Source of the DNA: an uncultured Lachnospiraceae bacterium
Lineage (GTDB): Bacteria > Bacillota > Clostridia > Lachnospirales > Lachnospiraceae
Direction of reading: 5' to 3'
Length of the DNA: 64,000 nucleotides
Assembly (NCBI GenBank): GCA_910586015.1
Contig: CAJUGJ010000006.1
Location: 62,001-126,000 of the forward strand
The translations under genes and the position numbers were made by a program. Shown here one piece after another: positions 35,679 through 44,526 of this stretch; positions within the stretch are counted from its first letter, which is position 1; each line of letters opens with the position of its first letter. The notes beneath the pieces were generated by a model, which was not told the DNA's origin, ran no database searches, and was given only the letters and a program-made list of their open reading frames with translations.

Positions 35679-36494
35679 TTATCTTTTTGTAGAAATGTCA
35701 CAGTAAAAGCTTCCGCCACTCATACTAAGTAACACTTGTGCTGGCAGATAAAATAACCACATCGCCACACTTGCAAATGAAACAAATTTAGAAAATGCTT
35801 TTGGAATTGTTTGCAAAACGGAGGAAAGATTAAAAATACCTACATGAATATCACACAAATAAAAAAATAACATTCCCCAAAGAAAAAAAGAATAATGAAA
35901 TAGTCCATTTTTTAAGCTATTTTTAAAATGTACTAATAAAAAAAGATTGTCTGTAAAGCTAATAAAATAGATAACTGCTAAACAGGTTTGAAAATTAATT
36001 AGTAGATATTTATTTAAAAGTAATAAAACTCCTATTCCAATCATGAATCTGAGTAAAACTCTTTTTATACATAGTTTCGCTAATTCTTTATTTAAAAATA
36101 AAACTCTGCTTTTTTGAATTCGATAGAGATAAATTGTTTGAATTATCAAGAATATTCCAATTCCTAGTGTATATTGTTCTGTAAGTAGTAAACAGATATC
36201 TGCTAAAATTGTACATCCTAAAGCTATTGCTTGTAATAAACTATCCTTTCGATAGTTTTCATATAATTCTTTTGTATCTTTTTCTTCTTTTGAAACAGCA
36301 GAATTTTTACAAACAAAACATGACATAAGGAAACAAACTACAATTCCAGAAAACTTTAAAGTATTTGATAAAAGTGACTTTTTGATCGGAAAATCATTCC
36401 AAATCCACCAAGAGCATAAATCCAGCCATAAAAATAAAAAGTAGAAAAGAAATTCTAAAATTAAAAATCCTATTATTACTTTTCTTTTTCTCAT
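35679..36494 (-). CDS. YhhN-like (lysoplasmalogenase family) integral membrane protein
   Basis: 271 residues with about eight membrane helices. Patterns resemble YhhN/TMEM86: LGCTILADICLLL, then LWGMLFFYLCDIHVGI and WLFYLPAQVLLSMSG near the end. Characterised relatives cleave the vinyl-ether bond of lysoplasmalogens; plasmalogens are common in anaerobic Clostridia, so this fits, but the match is by eye only. ATG at 36494 follows GGAGGATAAA. Downstream of, and possibly co-transcribed with, nothing obvious. Confidence 0.5.
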   Translation of the reverse strand: MRKRKVIIGFLILEFLFYFLFLWLDLCSWWIWNDFPIKKSLLSNTLKFSGIVVCFLMSCFVCKNSAVSKEEKDTKELYENYRKDSLLQAIALGCTILADICLLLTEQYTLGIGIFLIIQTIYLYRIQKSRVLFLNKELAKLCIKRVLLRFMIGIGVLLLLNKYLLINFQTCLAVIYFISFTDNLFLLVHFKNSLKNGLFHYSFFLWGMLFFYLCDIHVGIFNLSSVLQTIPKAFSKFVSFASVAMWLFYLPAQVLLSMSGGSFYCDISTKR

Positions 36495-36570
36495 TTTATC
36501 CTCCTGCACTACTTTCCTACAAACTCGTGAATGTGGTTAGATACCAATTTTGGTTAATATTCTATCTACT

Positions 36571-38115
36571 TTATTGCTGTTTCATGAATAAATTTTCTGC
36601 TTGTTGTTCTTCTAAAGGTACTTCATATAAATATCCTTGAACAGCATTACATAAATGAGTTTTTAAAAATTCTTCTTGTACAATTTCCTCTACACCTTTT
36701 GCTACTACTGTAAGTTGTAACTTTTGTGCTAAAGACAATATGGCTTCTAAAATGATTTGTTCTTTTTCTTGTGTTTCTATTGTTTGAATGATACTCGGTG
36801 CAATCTTTAACATTGTAACTGGAAGTTGCTTTAAGTCATTAAAAGAAGAGTTTCCTATTCCAAAATTATCTAATGCAAACGATACTCCAAGCTGTCTTAA
36901 TTGTTGTATCTGTGTCATAATTTCTGTTAGATAAGATACTACCATCGTTTCTTCTATTTCAAAAATAAAATTCTTTGGATTTGCACCAGTGTTAGTAAAA
37001 ATTTCCTTGATATTTGCTGTAAAATCTCTATCCCTAAACTCTCTAGATGAAATATTAACTGCCATTTTAATTTCATGAAATCCTGCTCTATCCCATTCTT
37101 TCATTTTTATACAGACTTTTTGAAAAAGCTGTCTTCCGATTGAAACAATTAATCCACTTTCTTCTGCAACTAGAAGAAATTCCTCTGGTTTTAGTATACC
37201 ACGTTTGGGATGATTCCAACGAATCAAAGCTTCAAATCCTAATAATTTCATAGAATTTAGTTCAAAAATCGGTTGATATTGGAAAATAAATTCTTCTTTT
37301 GTAAGAGCTGCATGAAGTTCTGCTTGTAATTCTAATCTTCTTTTATCTTGTTCATTCATAGACTCATCAAAATACACATAAGTATTTTTTCCATTTTCTT
37401 TTGCCTCGGTTAATGCCATAACAGTATGCTTCATTAATGTAGAAGCTGTTGTTCCCTGTTTTGGTGCTAAAGCAACTCCCATACTGATAGACAAAAAGAT
37501 TTCTCTTGTCCTTAATAAAAATGGATAGGAAAATATTTTTTGAAGACGTTTTAACATCTCATCATATTCTTGCATATCTATAATATTTTGAGTAAGTACA
37601 GCAAATTGGTTTTCTCCAATCCTAGCCAAAAAATCATCTTCCCCTAAAGCATCTCTAAGTCGATACGCAACATCAATTAAAAGTTGATCACCATACATCT
37701 TTCCTGTTATATTATTTACTTTTAAATCATTTAACTCTAATACCATTAAAACAACGATTTCATCTTTTCGTAATGTCTGTGTCACATTTTCAAGCATTTC
37801 TACTAAAGCTTTTCGGTTTGGCAGTTCTGTTAAATAATCCATATATGCTGCTTTTTCTAATTGTTCTATTGTTTCTTTTAAAGCCTGATACTTTTTTTCT
37901 GAATTTTCTTTTACAACCTCTAACTGCTTTTTTTGCTGTTCTGTTTCCTGTATCTGTATTTGTAGCTTTTTTCGTTCATTTGTTTGTGATTTTATTTGTT
38001 TTTTATATTGATATATTATAATCCCCAATACTAGAATACAAATTAAACCAATAATACTTCCAATCAGTGCAAAGTAAAAGGAACTTCCTTCCAGTACAAA
38101 TTTTACATCCCACAT
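36571..38115 (-). CDS. Degenerate GGDEF-EAL membrane protein, probably non-catalytic
   Basis: 514 residues. One membrane helix (about 12-35), a coiled coil to ~95, a GGDEF-like domain (~95-250) and an EAL-like domain (~262-510). The GGDEF motif is GENQF, so cyclase activity is lost. In the EAL domain Glu of EALIRW, Asn of NISSREF, Glu of EIEET and Lys of LKIAPS remain. The DDFG pair is DNFG, LKID is LKIA and AEGVE is AKGVE, so metal and catalytic positions are missing. It is more likely a c-di-GMP or protein-binding regulator than an enzyme. Confidence 0.85.
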   Translation of the reverse strand: MWDVKFVLEGSSFYFALIGSIIGLICILVLGIIIYQYKKQIKSQTNERKKLQIQIQETEQQKKQLEVVKENSEKKYQALKETIEQLEKAAYMDYLTELPNRKALVEMLENVTQTLRKDEIVVLMVLELNDLKVNNITGKMYGDQLLIDVAYRLRDALGEDDFLARIGENQFAVLTQNIIDMQEYDEMLKRLQKIFSYPFLLRTREIFLSISMGVALAPKQGTTASTLMKHTVMALTEAKENGKNTYVYFDESMNEQDKRRLELQAELHAALTKEEFIFQYQPIFELNSMKLLGFEALIRWNHPKRGILKPEEFLLVAEESGLIVSIGRQLFQKVCIKMKEWDRAGFHEIKMAVNISSREFRDRDFTANIKEIFTNTGANPKNFIFEIEETMVVSYLTEIMTQIQQLRQLGVSFALDNFGIGNSSFNDLKQLPVTMLKIAPSIIQTIETQEKEQIILEAILSLAQKLQLTVVAKGVEEIVQEEFLKTHLCNAVQGYLYEVPLEEQQAENLFMKQQ

Positions 38116-38141
38116 TTTAATTCATGCCTTTCCTTAGATCG

Positions 38142-38212
38142 AAAAAACTGTCGTGGGAATCTTTTTTGGATCGCTGTTTTTGATCCTGAAACTTTTTTCC
38201 CAGCAACAGTTT
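38142..38212 (-). terminator. Terminator of the nfn operon
   Basis: On the minus strand AAACTGTTGCTGGGAA pairs with TTCCCACGACAGTTT (38159-38145), with an inner GGATC/GATCC stem, followed by TTTTTTCG. Confidence 0.75.
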
Positions 38213-38225
38213 CTTCCATTTCTAA

Positions 38226-39614
38226 TTATTTATTCGATAAATATTCATCAATTCCCTTTGCTGCAGCTTTTCCAGCCCCCATAGCCAAAATAACAGTAGC
38301 AGCACCAGTTACTGCATCTCCTCCAGCATAAACACCTTCTTTTGTTGTTTGTCCATTTTCTTCCTGTGCAATAATACACTTATGTCCATTAATTTCAAGT
38401 CCCTTTGTTGTTGAAGAAATCAATGGATTTGGACTTGTTCCAAGAGACATAATTACAGTATCTACATCCATAATAAACTCAGAATCTGGAATTTCTACTG
38501 GTCTTCTTCTTCCCGAAGCATCTGGTTCCCCTAACTGCATTTTTACACAACGTATTCCCTTAACAGCATCGTTTTCATCTACCAAAATTTCTTTTGGATT
38601 GGTCAGTAAATTAAAAATAATCCCCTCTTGTTTTGCATGATGTACTTCTTCCACTCTCGCTGGAAGTTCTGCTTCGCTTCTACGATAAACAATATGCACT
38701 TCTGCTCCTAAACGAAGAGCTGTTCTTGCTGCATCCATTGCGACATTTCCGCCACCAACAACAGCGACTTTCTTTCCTGCTACAATCGGTGTATCATAAT
38801 CTTCGCGAAATGCTTTCATTAAATTACTTCTTGTTAAGTACTCGTTAGCAGAAAATACTCCATTTGCATTTTCTCCTGGAATTCCCATAAATTTTGGAAG
38901 TCCTGCACCAGAGCCAATAAAAACAGCATCAAATCCCTCTTCTGTTAAGAGTTCATCTACTGTCATTGACTTTCCAATCACAACGTTTGTTTCGATTTTT
39001 ACACCAAGTGATTTTACATTTTCAATTTCACTTGCTACGACTGTTTTCTTTGGAAGACGAAACTCTGGAATTCCATAGACTAAAACTCCTCCTGGTTCAT
39101 GAAGAACTTCAAAGATCGTAACATCATAACCTGCCTTGGCAAGATCTCCAGCACAGGTTAATCCAGCTGGTCCAGAACCTACCACCGCAACTTTTTTTCC
39201 TTTTTTTTGTGTTGGAGCTGTTGGACAAATCTCATGTTCTCTCGCCCAATCAGCAACAAATCGCTCCAATTTTCCAATAGAAACAGGATCTCCTTTTATT
39301 CCTCGAATACATTTTGCCTCACACTGTGTTTCCTGTGGACATACTCTTCCACAGACAGCCGGAAGTGCTGAATACTTACTAATGACTTGATATGCTTCTT
39401 CTATATTTCCTTCTTCTACTTGTCTAATAAATTCTGGAATATCAATGCCTACTGGACATCCCTTCTGGCATTGTGGATTTTTACATTTTAAACAACGGGT
39501 TGCCTCCTCCATTGCCTCTTCTTTATTATATCCAAGACAAACCTCTTCAAAATTTTTTGCACGAATTTGCGGATCTTGTTCTCTGACTGGGATTTTCTTT
39601 AATACATCACCCAT
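38226..39614 (-). CDS. nfnB: NfnB: NADPH-binding subunit of electron-bifurcating transhydrogenase (GltD-like)
   Basis: 462 residues, annotated in many genomes as glutamate synthase small chain (gltA). N-terminal cysteines for two 4Fe-4S clusters (CLKCKNPQCQKGCPVG; CPQETQCEAKC), then FAD (VAVVGSGPAGLTCAGDL) and NADPH (VAVVGGGNVAMDAAR) Rossmann sites, ending with AGGDAVTGAATVILAMG. Because the partner gene just upstream is NfnA-like, the pair is best read as NfnAB, coupling NADPH, NADH and ferredoxin. Start follows AAGGAGGATTAATT. Confidence 0.9.
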   Translation of the reverse strand: MGDVLKKIPVREQDPQIRAKNFEEVCLGYNKEEAMEEATRCLKCKNPQCQKGCPVGIDIPEFIRQVEEGNIEEAYQVISKYSALPAVCGRVCPQETQCEAKCIRGIKGDPVSIGKLERFVADWAREHEICPTAPTQKKGKKVAVVGSGPAGLTCAGDLAKAGYDVTIFEVLHEPGGVLVYGIPEFRLPKKTVVASEIENVKSLGVKIETNVVIGKSMTVDELLTEEGFDAVFIGSGAGLPKFMGIPGENANGVFSANEYLTRSNLMKAFREDYDTPIVAGKKVAVVGGGNVAMDAARTALRLGAEVHIVYRRSEAELPARVEEVHHAKQEGIIFNLLTNPKEILVDENDAVKGIRCVKMQLGEPDASGRRRPVEIPDSEFIMDVDTVIMSLGTSPNPLISSTTKGLEINGHKCIIAQEENGQTTKEGVYAGGDAVTGAATVILAMGAGKAAAKGIDEYLSNK

Positions 39615-39650
39615 AATTAATCCTCCTTCTATCTACCTTTTACAATATAC

Positions 39651-40532
39651 TTAGCTACAAAGACCGCAGCCGCCATGATGGGTTGTCCCTTCTGTCTGAC
39701 GTAAAATTGCTCTGCCTTCCTCTGTCTTATACATCTGCTGTCGTTTCATTGATTCATCAAAATCCACCAAATGACCATCAAATTCTGGACCATCTACACA
39801 GGCAAATTTTACCTGTCCCCCTACTGTCAATCTACATGCTCCACACATTCCTGTTCCATCTACCATAATTGGGTTCATACTAACAACCGTTTTAATTCCC
39901 AATTCTTTTGTTAAAAGACACACAAACTTCATCATAATCACTGGACCAATTGCAATTACTAAATCATACGATTTTCCACGATTATGTATTAATTCTTTAA
40001 TCATATCATTAACATTGCCTTTAAAGCCATAAGAGCCATCATCTGTAGTGACATAAGTATTCGCAGCGACTTCTTTCATCTCTTCTTCTAAAATAATTAA
40101 ACTCTTTGTTCTTGCACCAATAATACAATCTACTTCACAACCTTGACTTTTCATCCACTTTACCTGTGGATATACAGGTGCAGTTCCAACGCCTCCTGCT
40201 ACAAAAAGAATTTTCTTTTTCTTTAATTCTTCTATTGGTTCATCAATTAACTCTGATTTACATCCCAATGGTCCTGTAAAATCACGAAAACTATCTCCTA
40301 CCTCATATTTTGCCATCATCTTTGTAGAAGCACCAACAATCTGAAATACTATCGTTATTGTTTCTTTCTCCCTATCATAATCACAGATAGTCAATGGAAT
40401 TCGTTCCCCCTGCTCATCCATTTTTACAATCACAAATTGTCCCGGATAACAATGTTTTGCCACTCTTGGAGCGATAACATCCATTAAAATGATGCTATCC
40501 GACAACATTTCCTTTTTTGTAATCTTGTACAT
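39651..40532 (-). CDS. nfnA: NfnA: FAD/NAD-binding, [2Fe-2S] subunit of transhydrogenase
   Basis: 293 residues of the ferredoxin-NADP reductase/dihydroorotate dehydrogenase electron transfer family. FAD-binding barrel at 1-100 (IPLTICDYD), NAD site (FVAGGVGTAPVYPQ) and a C-terminal cysteine cluster (MCGACRLTVGG ... FACVDGPEFDG) for [2Fe-2S]. It forms the NADH-side subunit with NfnB, 36 bases downstream. The C-terminus ends GGCGLCS. Start follows AAAAGGAGAGCAAT. Confidence 0.9.
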   Translation of the reverse strand: MYKITKKEMLSDSIILMDVIAPRVAKHCYPGQFVIVKMDEQGERIPLTICDYDREKETITIVFQIVGASTKMMAKYEVGDSFRDFTGPLGCKSELIDEPIEELKKKKILFVAGGVGTAPVYPQVKWMKSQGCEVDCIIGARTKSLIILEEEMKEVAANTYVTTDDGSYGFKGNVNDMIKELIHNRGKSYDLVIAIGPVIMMKFVCLLTKELGIKTVVSMNPIMVDGTGMCGACRLTVGGQVKFACVDGPEFDGHLVDFDESMKRQQMYKTEEGRAILRQTEGTTHHGGCGLCS

Positions 40533-40697
40533 ATTGCTCTCCTTTTCTGCATATAACTATATTTGACCATATACCATTTGGCATATAGCTATCTTTTCAG
40601 TACATTGTTGTGTTATATGATATAACTTGTAGATTTTTATTGACTATTATTTTTATTATACCTCAGCAGATTCCAAAAATCTAGATCTTTTTAAAAG

Positions 40698-40756
40698 TTT
40701 CGTAGTATTAATCTCTGGGAATCTTTTCTTATTTTCCAGATTTTAATACTACGAAA
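40698..40756. terminator. Long inverted repeat downstream of the ytaF-like gene
   Basis: Perfect 14-base arms TTTCGTAGTATTAA (40698-40711) and TTAATACTACGAAA (40743-40756), with a further imperfect inner stem. Followed on the minus strand by CTTTTAAAAAG. Probable terminator with a weak U-tract. Confidence 0.55.
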
Positions 40757-40768
40757 TTTCTAACATTT

Positions 40769-41326
40769 TTAAAAAAATGCTCTTAAAATACCAATTAAAA
40801 TTAACATTGCACCAGAAATCATACCACTGATTCTACTATTTATTGTAGCAAATTTTTTCCCTTTTCCAACAATATATAACCCAATACATAAAAAAAATAG
40901 TTGTAATAGTCCTACAAAAATACCAAGTAAAAACCATGACATTTGTAATGCTCCAACTGCCATCCCAACACTAATTGAATCTGCGGACAGAGCAACTGCT
41001 AATAAAATACTTTCTCCACTCTCAATCTTTTTTGAATCATTTATGTCATAATCATTTGCCTCTCCGTTGGTTAATCCATTATGAATAAAGATTGCTCCCA
41101 TTAAAAATAAAATCAAAAGTCCAAGATAATTTGTACACCACTTTGGAAGAACAGCACTCATTCCCTGACCAATTAGGGCACTTCCCCACATAATAAAAAT
41201 AGACATTATACCAATAATTATTTTTGCATGAAAAGGAATCGTGACCTTTTTAACGGCATAAGCAGCTCCGATTCCAAGAGCATCTATACTGAGGGTGAAT
41301 GCTAACAATAATAAAGAAATCCACAT
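40769..41326 (-). CDS. YtaF/MntP-family membrane protein
   Basis: 185 residues with six hydrophobic helices and the duplicated pattern LSIDALGIGAAYAV / ALSADSISVGMAVG, whose acidic residues sit in helices 1 and 4. The family includes manganese exporter MntP and the sporulation membrane protein YtaF; the first helix followed by KKVTIP favours YtaF. No Mn riboswitch is seen in the short upstream region. Start follows AAGGTGATGGT. Confidence 0.8.
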   Translation of the reverse strand: MWISLLLLAFTLSIDALGIGAAYAVKKVTIPFHAKIIIGIMSIFIMWGSALIGQGMSAVLPKWCTNYLGLLILFLMGAIFIHNGLTNGEANDYDINDSKKIESGESILLAVALSADSISVGMAVGALQMSWFLLGIFVGLLQLFFLCIGLYIVGKGKKFATINSRISGMISGAMLILIGILRAFF

Positions 41327-41396
41327 ACCATCACCTTAAATTTAGGTTCTACTACTATGGTATGTGGATTTTTTATTCCGGTGTCAAAATCATATA

Positions 41397-42158
41397 TTAG
41401 AGTTTCACCCGAAAACAAATATAATTTTTTCCTTCGATTTCCTCATTTTCTACAAATAGTTCTCCTCTGTACTGTTCTACAAGTCTTTTTACATTCCAAA
41501 GTCCTAGTCCTCTTTTTCCATCTTTTTGTTTTGTAGAGTATCCACGTTCAAAAAATTTAGAAAGTTGTCCAATCGATAATGGTTCATGTTCATTTTTGAT
41601 TTCAAAGATAAAATGTTCTTCTTCAGAGGTTAAAAACAGGCGAAGTTTTCTTTTATCTTCATTGCAAGCTTCTACTGCATTGTCAAATAGCGAGCCAATC
41701 ACTTCAATCAGATCTCGTTCTGGTACATTGGTTAAAATTTCATGACTTCCTACAATTAAAACTACAGATATCTTATTTTTAAATTCCATTAACTTACTAT
41801 ATAGAAATCCCGCTAAAACCTTGTCGCTGATCTTTAATAGGCTTAAATAATTATTATCTCTTTCTTGTATGATCTGTCGAATATATTTCGACTGTTCTTT
41901 TACTAATTCATCATACGTTTCTATCATAATGTGCATATTTAAAATTGCGTTTAGATGATTATCAAATTCATGCTGCTTTGCTCTAATTTCTTGTATCAAT
42001 CCCTCTAATGGTTTTACATAGGTTCGATACATTTGGAGTTCTTTTTCTTGCTTTTGATAAATAGCAATATCTCTTTTCCAAAGTAAAATTAAAACGATAA
42101 TCACCATGAAAATAACACTCAGCAGAATACAGGTTTTCAAATCCAAAAAACCATTCAT
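41397..42158 (-). CDS. AgrC-like GHKL sensor kinase with one membrane helix
   Basis: 253 residues. Only one N-terminal helix (about 8-27) instead of the six of true AgrC, then a coiled coil, phospho-acceptor His63 (KQHEFDNHLNAI), and the GHKL ATPase with SLFDNAVEACN and GLGLWNVKRLV. Its ATG overlaps the stop of the LytTR regulator by four bases, so it is the second gene of that operon. Without AgrB/AgrD-like genes nearby, the signal is probably not a cyclic peptide made here. Confidence 0.87.
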   Translation of the reverse strand: MNGFLDLKTCILLSVIFMVIIVLILLWKRDIAIYQKQEKELQMYRTYVKPLEGLIQEIRAKQHEFDNHLNAILNMHIMIETYDELVKEQSKYIRQIIQERDNNYLSLLKISDKVLAGFLYSKLMEFKNKISVVLIVGSHEILTNVPERDLIEVIGSLFDNAVEACNEDKRKLRLFLTSEEEHFIFEIKNEHEPLSIGQLSKFFERGYSTKQKDGKRGLGLWNVKRLVEQYRGELFVENEEIEGKNYICFRVKL

Positions 42159-42880
42159 CTTAGAAAACTCCTCATTCTACTTTTATAGGTAACTCCAATT
42201 TCTATTGTCTGTGTTACCTCTTTTAATTTTATGACTCCATTGACCAAATCAATATATTCAATATATCCAATATGAATAACAAACATTCTATGACATTGAA
42301 TAAATTCTTTGTCAGGAAGCTTTTGTAATATCTGTTTTAAAGTGATATATTTTACAGATATTGTTTCATTTGTAAGTATTAATTCAATTCCTCTTGGAAT
42401 TGCTTTTATATAAATAATATCTGCTATATAAATACGAAAATTAATTCCATCTTTTTTTATGGTAATTTGCTGTCCTTTTTCCTGTTCTTTTGTACGTAAT
42501 ACTTTTTTTACAATTTCTTCTATCTCTTGTCTACGATATGGTTTTACTAAATATCGATAACAGGAAGCCTCTCTGTAAGAAGGCAGTTCTAATTCTGTAA
42601 TAGAAGTTACAAATATAATTGGAGTAAATTCATATTCCTCTCTTTTTCGCAATTTTTTTGCAAAATAAAATCCAGAGATATCCTCTTTCCGGTTTTGATT
42701 TGAGATTAAATGAATATCTAAAAAAAACAGATCAAATTTAGTATTCTTCAAGAACTCTTCTGCCTGTTCTAAGGTTAATGCACAAAAGACATGAATGTCA
42801 TTTGAAATGTTGTGAATGATTGATTTAAGTATTTGACTACTCTTTGAACAATCTTCCAATACCATTACATTTAACATCAT
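42155..42880 (-). CDS. LytTR-type response regulator (AgrA-like)
   Basis: 241 residues. Receiver with acidic residues near 9-10 and phospho-acceptor Asp55 (LFFLDIHL), switch Thr in VTSITE and Lys in LVKPYRR; C-terminal LytTR DNA-binding domain (about 135-241; FIQCHRMFVIHIGYIEYI). Start follows GATGAGGAGAAGAC. Precedes the AgrC-like kinase. Lies 18 bases downstream of the qmcA-like gene, so could be read through from it. Confidence 0.9.
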   Translation of the reverse strand: MMLNVMVLEDCSKSSQILKSIIHNISNDIHVFCALTLEQAEEFLKNTKFDLFFLDIHLISNQNRKEDISGFYFAKKLRKREEYEFTPIIFVTSITELELPSYREASCYRYLVKPYRRQEIEEIVKKVLRTKEQEKGQQITIKKDGINFRIYIADIIYIKAIPRGIELILTNETISVKYITLKQILQKLPDKEFIQCHRMFVIHIGYIEYIDLVNGVIKLKEVTQTIEIGVTYKSRMRSFLR

Positions 42881-42898
42881 GTCTTCTCCTCATCTGTC

Positions 42899-43837
42899 TT
42901 ATTTATCTGGCTGATCTTTTGCCACTTCTACAATACTTTTTGTCAATCCTGCAATACTTTGAATTTCAGATGGAATAATAATCTTTGTAGCTTTACCATC
43001 AGCAGCTTTCATAAATGCTTCTAAGCTCTTTAATTGAAGTACTGCATTTTGTGGAGCTGCTTGATTTAATAATTCAATTCCTTGTGCATTTGCTTTCTGA
43101 ACAGCAACAATTGCCATTGCCTGACCTTCTGCTTCACGAATCGTAGCTTCCTTTTTTGCCTCCGCACGTAAAATTGCAGCTTCTTTTTCTGCCTCTGCCT
43201 CTAAGATTGCTGATTCTTTCTTTCCTTCTGCTACTAAAATTGTAGATTTCTTTTCTCCTTCTGCACGAAGAATAGATTCTCTTCGTTCTCTCTCTGCCTT
43301 CATTTGCTTTTCCATCGCATCTCGAATAGCAGCTGGAGGAATAATATTTTTTAATTCCACACGATTGACTTTTATTCCCCATGGATCCGTTGCTACATCT
43401 AGGGAAACTCTCATCTTTGTATTAATAATCTCACGAGAAGTTAAAGTTTGATCTAATTCTAAATCTCCAATAATATTTCTCAGTGTTGTTGCGGTTAAAT
43501 TTTCAATTGCCATAATAGGATGTTCTACTCCATAGGCAAATAACTTTGGATCAGTAATTTGATAAAAGACTACTGTGTCAATTTGCATAGTAACATTATC
43601 TTTGGTAATTACTGGCTGTGGAGCAAAATCTACTACCTGTTCTTTTAAAATAATCTTTTTTGCAATCTTATCAATCAAAGGGGTTTTAAAATGAAATCCA
43701 ACACTCCATGTTCCTTGATATGCCCCTAATCGTTCTACAACATATGCCTGTGCTTGTGGTACAATCTTTACACAAGATGCGATAATAATTAAAATTAAAA
43801 TCAATAATCCAATTACTAAATAACCTAAAAAATCCAT
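42899..43837 (-). CDS. SPFH/stomatin-like protein (QmcA)
   Basis: 312 residues. N-terminal membrane helix (about 4-26), SPFH/PHB domain (VPQAQAYVVERLGAYQGTW) and an alanine/glutamate-rich helical tail (residues ~165-235; repeated EAEAEKEAAI units). Forms membrane microdomain scaffolds with NfeD, whose gene lies three bases upstream. Start region overlaps nothing; the tail is a typical SPFH coiled coil. Confidence 0.9.
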   Translation of the reverse strand: MDFLGYLVIGLLILILIIIASCVKIVPQAQAYVVERLGAYQGTWSVGFHFKTPLIDKIAKKIILKEQVVDFAPQPVITKDNVTMQIDTVVFYQITDPKLFAYGVEHPIMAIENLTATTLRNIIGDLELDQTLTSREIINTKMRVSLDVATDPWGIKVNRVELKNIIPPAAIRDAMEKQMKAERERRESILRAEGEKKSTILVAEGKKESAILEAEAEKEAAILRAEAKKEATIREAEGQAMAIVAVQKANAQGIELLNQAAPQNAVLQLKSLEAFMKAADGKATKIIIPSEIQSIAGLTKSIVEVAKDQPDK

Positions 43838-43840
43838 ATT

Positions 43841-44281
43841 CTAAATCTCCTCCCTATATTCTTTTACAATTAACTTTACTCCTACGATGTCAATAATCTG
43901 AACTTTTGTGCCGGGTTCAATACAAGTTTTTTCTTCTTTTGTGCGAACAGTCCAAGTCTGCCCGTTTACCACAGCCGCTCCAGTTTGATTGAAATTATCC
44001 ACTCGCTCTGTTACCCTGACTACTTTTCCGATCAGTCCTTCGTAATTTGTTTTTACCCTCTTTTTGTTCAAATATTTGACTGCCACCGGTCTTGTAAAAA
44101 ATAACAAAATCAAGGAAACAACAATAAAGAGAATCAACTGTACCCAGATGTTTGCCTTTAGATATGTTGAGATAAATGCAACAAGTGCACCTCCTACAAA
44201 CCATATCGTAGTCAATCCTAGTGTTATGATCTCTACGAGCAGAAGCACTACAAGTACAATGAGCCAGATAATAGAATCCAT
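43841..44281 (-). CDS. NfeD-like membrane protein
   Basis: 146 residues. Two to three membrane segments, then an OB-fold domain at the C-terminus (GLIGKVVRVTERVDNFNQTG; GTKVQIIDIVGVKLIV). NfeD proteins of this short class pair with stomatin-type SPFH proteins and are encoded directly upstream of them, as here. ATG at 44281 follows GGGGAACGTAT; the upstream ATG at 44308 lacks a site. Confidence 0.88.
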   Translation of the reverse strand: MDSIIWLIVLVVLLLVEIITLGLTTIWFVGGALVAFISTYLKANIWVQLILFIVVSLILLFFTRPVAVKYLNKKRVKTNYEGLIGKVVRVTERVDNFNQTGAAVVNGQTWTVRTKEEKTCIEPGTKVQIIDIVGVKLIVKEYREEI

Positions 44282-44469
44282 ATACGTTCCCCTTTCGTGC
44301 AGCCACACGTTCCTTTCTTTTTTGTTATCTTAAGAATATATGAAATTTTAAAATCTGGCAATCGTTTTTGCGTGAATTCTGTGATTTTCTGCTTCAATGA
44401 AATCTACTTTAAATTCTATCCGATTTTTCTTTTCCCGTCAATACCTTCTACAAAAGTGTAGCATAAACA

Positions 44470-44519
44470 AAAGCAAACTATTCAAAAATAATAGAAAGAT
44501 TTTTTTGAATAGTTGCTTT
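44470..44519 (-). terminator. Terminator after the P-type ATPase
   Basis: Arms AAAGCAAACTATTCAAAAA (44470-44488) and TTTTTGAATAGTTGCTTT (44502-44519), one unpaired base; minus strand continues TTTTGTTT. Confidence 0.7.
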
Positions 44520-44526
44520 CAAATTT

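Noticed and set aside
41327..41396. Mn riboswitch before the ytaF-like gene
   Set aside because: The leader is too short and lacks the conserved yybP-ykoY loops.
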